Positions 62,901 through 64,000 of a DNA stretch of 64,000 nucleotides are shown piece by piece. The DNA is taken from assembly GCF_017377735.1 (NCBI RefSeq), contig NZ_JAFVMH010000004.1, positions 62,001 through 126,000 on the forward strand, in the 5' to 3' direction. Position numbers and translations under genes: made by a program. This stretch comes from Acetobacter garciniae. Lineage in GTDB: Bacteria > Pseudomonadota > Alphaproteobacteria > Acetobacterales > Acetobacteraceae. Under the pieces are notes generated by a model that was not told where the DNA came from, searched no databases, and saw nothing but the letters and a program-made list of their open reading frames with translations. Position 1 is the first letter of the stretch, and each line of letters starts with the position of its first letter.

Positions 62901-63539
62901 CCTTTCGGCGGGCATGACCTTTCGGGCACCGGCCCCAAGGCGGGCGGCCCGCTTTATTTACGCCGCCTGCTTTCCGCCTGCCCTGCGCTGTCAGCCCCGC
63001 TGGCGGCCCCGCTGCCCACGCTGGTGCACCGCTACCGGATCTGGTTGCAGACCACGCAGCCGGACCTGAAGCTGGACACCGCGACCAGCCCGCTGGGGGT
63101 GAGCCTGACACTGCCCGGCCCGGTGGGTGAGGACAATGTCTACAGCCTGACCCCGCGCGGAACCGTCCTGTGCGCCGGCCCCACGCCCGAAGCGCTCTAC
63201 CGCCAGATCGATACCGCGCTGGCAACGGGCAATGCGGTCAAGGCGCCTGCGGCACTGCTGCGCACCCTGCCCCCCTTGCCGGTGGATCTGGCTGCTCTCA
63301 TCAGCGCCTTTAACGAGGGCGACAGAATCGACACCGCCATCATGGATGCCAGCGCATCGGAGCAGGAGCGACTGGAACTGGGCGAACGCCTGGCGACACG
63401 CCCGGGGCAGATCGTCAGCCTGAACGTCTCGCGCCCCGATGGCAGCTACGCGCTGGAATGGCTGGTGCTCGAACGGGCTTGCAGCACCAACACCACGGCT
63501 GCGGGCGGTAACGCGGCCCTTATGGCCACGCAGTCCTGA
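59943..63539 (+). CDS. putA: Bifunctional proline dehydrogenase / P5C dehydrogenase PutA
   Basis: A 1198-residue enzyme that oxidises proline to glutamate in two steps with substrate channelling. After a helical N-terminal region (1-140) comes the FAD-binding proline dehydrogenase barrel (about 150-440, GVYRGPGISVKLSALHPRYA, LVKGAYWDSEIK and EFQCLHGMGE). Then the NAD-dependent aldehyde dehydrogenase part follows (about 555-1010) with ISPWNFPLAIFLGQ, Glu788 in AETGGQNA and the nucleophile Cys822 in GQRCSALR. The C-terminal 180 residues correspond to the extra domain of long PutAs. No ribbon-helix-helix DNA-binding domain is present at the N-terminus, so it does not autoregulate. An Lrp-type gene is divergent from it. 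Confidence 0.95.
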   Translation: MTLSSPFATLLDAVPSRSTLREAITAQTRPPEMARVRALATEAAIPADLAPTVSQTAYKLVKALRDAGTRGIVQGLVQEYDLSTQEGVALMCLAEALLRIPDTATRDALIRDKIGQGNWRGHVGDDSSLFVNAATWGLVVSGKLLSSAQPQGTKEGLAGSLSKLIARCGEPVIRRGVDMAMRLMGEQFVTGQTIDSALKNSRRLNAKGFRYSYDMLGEAATTAADADRYYRDYETAIHAIGKASAGAGVYRGPGISVKLSALHPRYARLQRERVMTELLPRLTALARLACQYDIGFNIDAEEVDRLEISLDLLEALCFDPKLANWKGIGFVVQAYQKRAPFVLDWVIDLARRSGQRLMVRLVKGAYWDSEIKRAQVEGLSDFPVFTTKAHTDISYIACAKKLLAAPDAIFPQFATHNAQTLASIYALAGPDFTVESYEFQCLHGMGESLYKEVVGPDKLDRPVRVYAPVGTHETLLAYLVRRLLENGANSSFVNRIQDEAVTIEELIADPVTTLKTHDVPSSIRLPADLFQPERVNSAGLDLTDENTLRELAKNLAVPAPRLGETGEPVLNPADHSDVVGHVTFATPTEVTQAVARAQSAFAGWSARTPQERGALLAAAADRLEAETPYLLGIIVREAGKTFANAVAEVREAVDFLRYYGAQVSNTFSNDTHRPLGPVVCISPWNFPLAIFLGQVAAALAAGNTVLAKPAEETPLIASEAVRILHEAGIPANAVQIVIGAGAVGAALVGDKAVRGVMFTGSTEVARLIQAQLAGRLNPDGQPVPLIAETGGQNALIVDSSALAEQVVGDVLSSAFDSAGQRCSALRVLCLQNDCADRVLTMLKGAMEELAVGNPTQLATDIGPVITAEAQSLINGHIDALRKQGYSVHQTAMPEACAQGTFVPPTLIEIGGIAALKREVFGPVLHVVRYARQDLNALMDAINATGYALTFGVHSRIDETINAVTARSHAGNIYVNRNLVGAVVGVQPFGGHDLSGTGPKAGGPLYLRRLLSACPALSAPLAAPLPTLVHRYRIWLQTTQPDLKLDTATSPLGVSLTLPGPVGEDNVYSLTPRGTVLCAGPTPEALYRQIDTALATGNAVKAPAALLRTLPPLPVDLAALISAFNEGDRIDTAIMDASASEQERLELGERLATRPGQIVSLNVSRPDGSYALEWLVLERACSTNTTAAGGNAALMATQS

Positions 63540-63612
63540 ACGGCCATACCGCGGGATCGGTTCGATTGTGAAACATCCCGACGCTGTCCGGTCTTTACCG
63601 GAATAAAAGAAC

Positions 63613-63648
63613 AGCGCTCCCTGGAGACTCCGCTCCGGGGAGCGCTTT
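63613..63648 (+). terminator. Terminator downstream of putA
   Basis: AGCGCTCCC (63613-63621) pairs with GGGAGCGCT (63638-63646) over 9 bp, extended by TGGA/TCCG-like pairs, followed by TTTG. It lies 73 bp after the putA stop. Confidence 0.65.
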
Positions 63649-64000
63649 GTGGACCGCGCCACCCTGCGCACCAGCCCTTTTTTTTATCATTCCGTACGGC
63701 CGTGGCGGGCGCAAAAGGCCCGCGCGCGTGCGGTTTATCCATACCATTTCGGAATCGTTATGGAAAAATAAGGGTTTTTCAAAATTTTCCCTTGTGGACT
63801 CGGGCCAGATCGGCCAAAAACACTCCACACAAAGCGGCCTGCGCCTTCCGGGCGCGTTTCCCTGTGGGGAATAGGCACCATTCATCCAAAAAAACTGTTG
63901 CAATAAAGCAACATCGCGCAGCGCGATGACGTTTGTATTTTTTTGTTATTGCGACATGAGTGTCGTATATTTGTTGTAGAAAACTCTTTTATAGCAATAT
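63649..64000. other. Intergenic region at the window end, with two palindromes
   Basis: No coding sequence is recognised. CATCGCGC, one base, GCGCGATG (63912-63928) is a perfect 8 bp inverted repeat, and CGACA-TGAG-TGTCG (63952-63965) follows 23 bp later. Together with the A+T-rich flank they look like operator/promoter DNA for a gene that starts beyond the window. Confidence 0.4.

Noticed and set aside
1..64000. tRNA, rRNA or prophage genes
   Set aside because: No cloverleaf with TTCGA-type T-loop, no rRNA-like stretch and no integrase, capsid or terminase gene was seen anywhere in the window.

Overview
The window looks like chromosomal DNA of an acetic acid bacterium (Acetobacteraceae, most like Komagataeibacter/Gluconacetobacter). 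The evidence is a PQQ-dependent membrane glucose dehydrogenase beside an OprB porin, a hom-glpX-recJ neighbourhood typical of alphaproteobacteria, an alphaproteobacterial-type RpoH next to an RluA-family synthase, and high G+C coding DNA with long spurious antisense frames. All calls come from reading the sequence and recalling families; no database search was run.

Layout. 1-20.7 kb is accessory in character and visibly less G+C-rich. It holds the end of nhaA, a decayed IS1016-type transposase, and an unusual catabolic locus at 0.98-12.1 kb. That locus has a LysR regulator, an ACS-type MFS transporter, a DUF1445 protein (N-terminal half of D-glutamate cyclase), an MHS transporter, a DUF2848 protein, a TonB-dependent receptor, a RidA-like protein, a DUF4392 protein (C-terminal half of D-glutamate cyclase) and a threonine-dehydratase-like ammonia-lyase. 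Next to it is a complete biotin-independent malonate decarboxylase operon (mdcA-C-D-E-G-B-F-H) with divergent mdcR.

20.7-48.7 kb is mostly housekeeping. It contains an NTP/NDP-exchanger-like membrane protein with an exported F420-reductase-like protein, a soluble CBS-MCP receptor, a ferritin-like protein, a ClpP paralogue, an OmpA-like lipoprotein, alaC-hom-glpX-recJ, a FUSC exporter, rpoH, an rluD-like gene, a FecCD/FecE-type ABC pair, selO, ilvE, a small lipoprotein, polA, a SCO-like protein and a PlsC-like acyltransferase.

49-64 kb is metabolic: an AtzH/AtzG/AtzE-like amidase cassette with a LysR gene, gamma-glutamyltransferase, the divergent oprB/glucose dehydrogenase pair, and an Lrp regulator divergent from putA.

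A short cloverleaf-foldable palindromic repeat occurs at 324-403 and 52424-52504, with decayed relatives at 6350-6541. It sits at 3' ends of genes, mostly between convergent genes. The most interesting biology is the locus carrying both halves of D-glutamate cyclase as separate genes together with uptake and deamination functions; its substrate is unknown.
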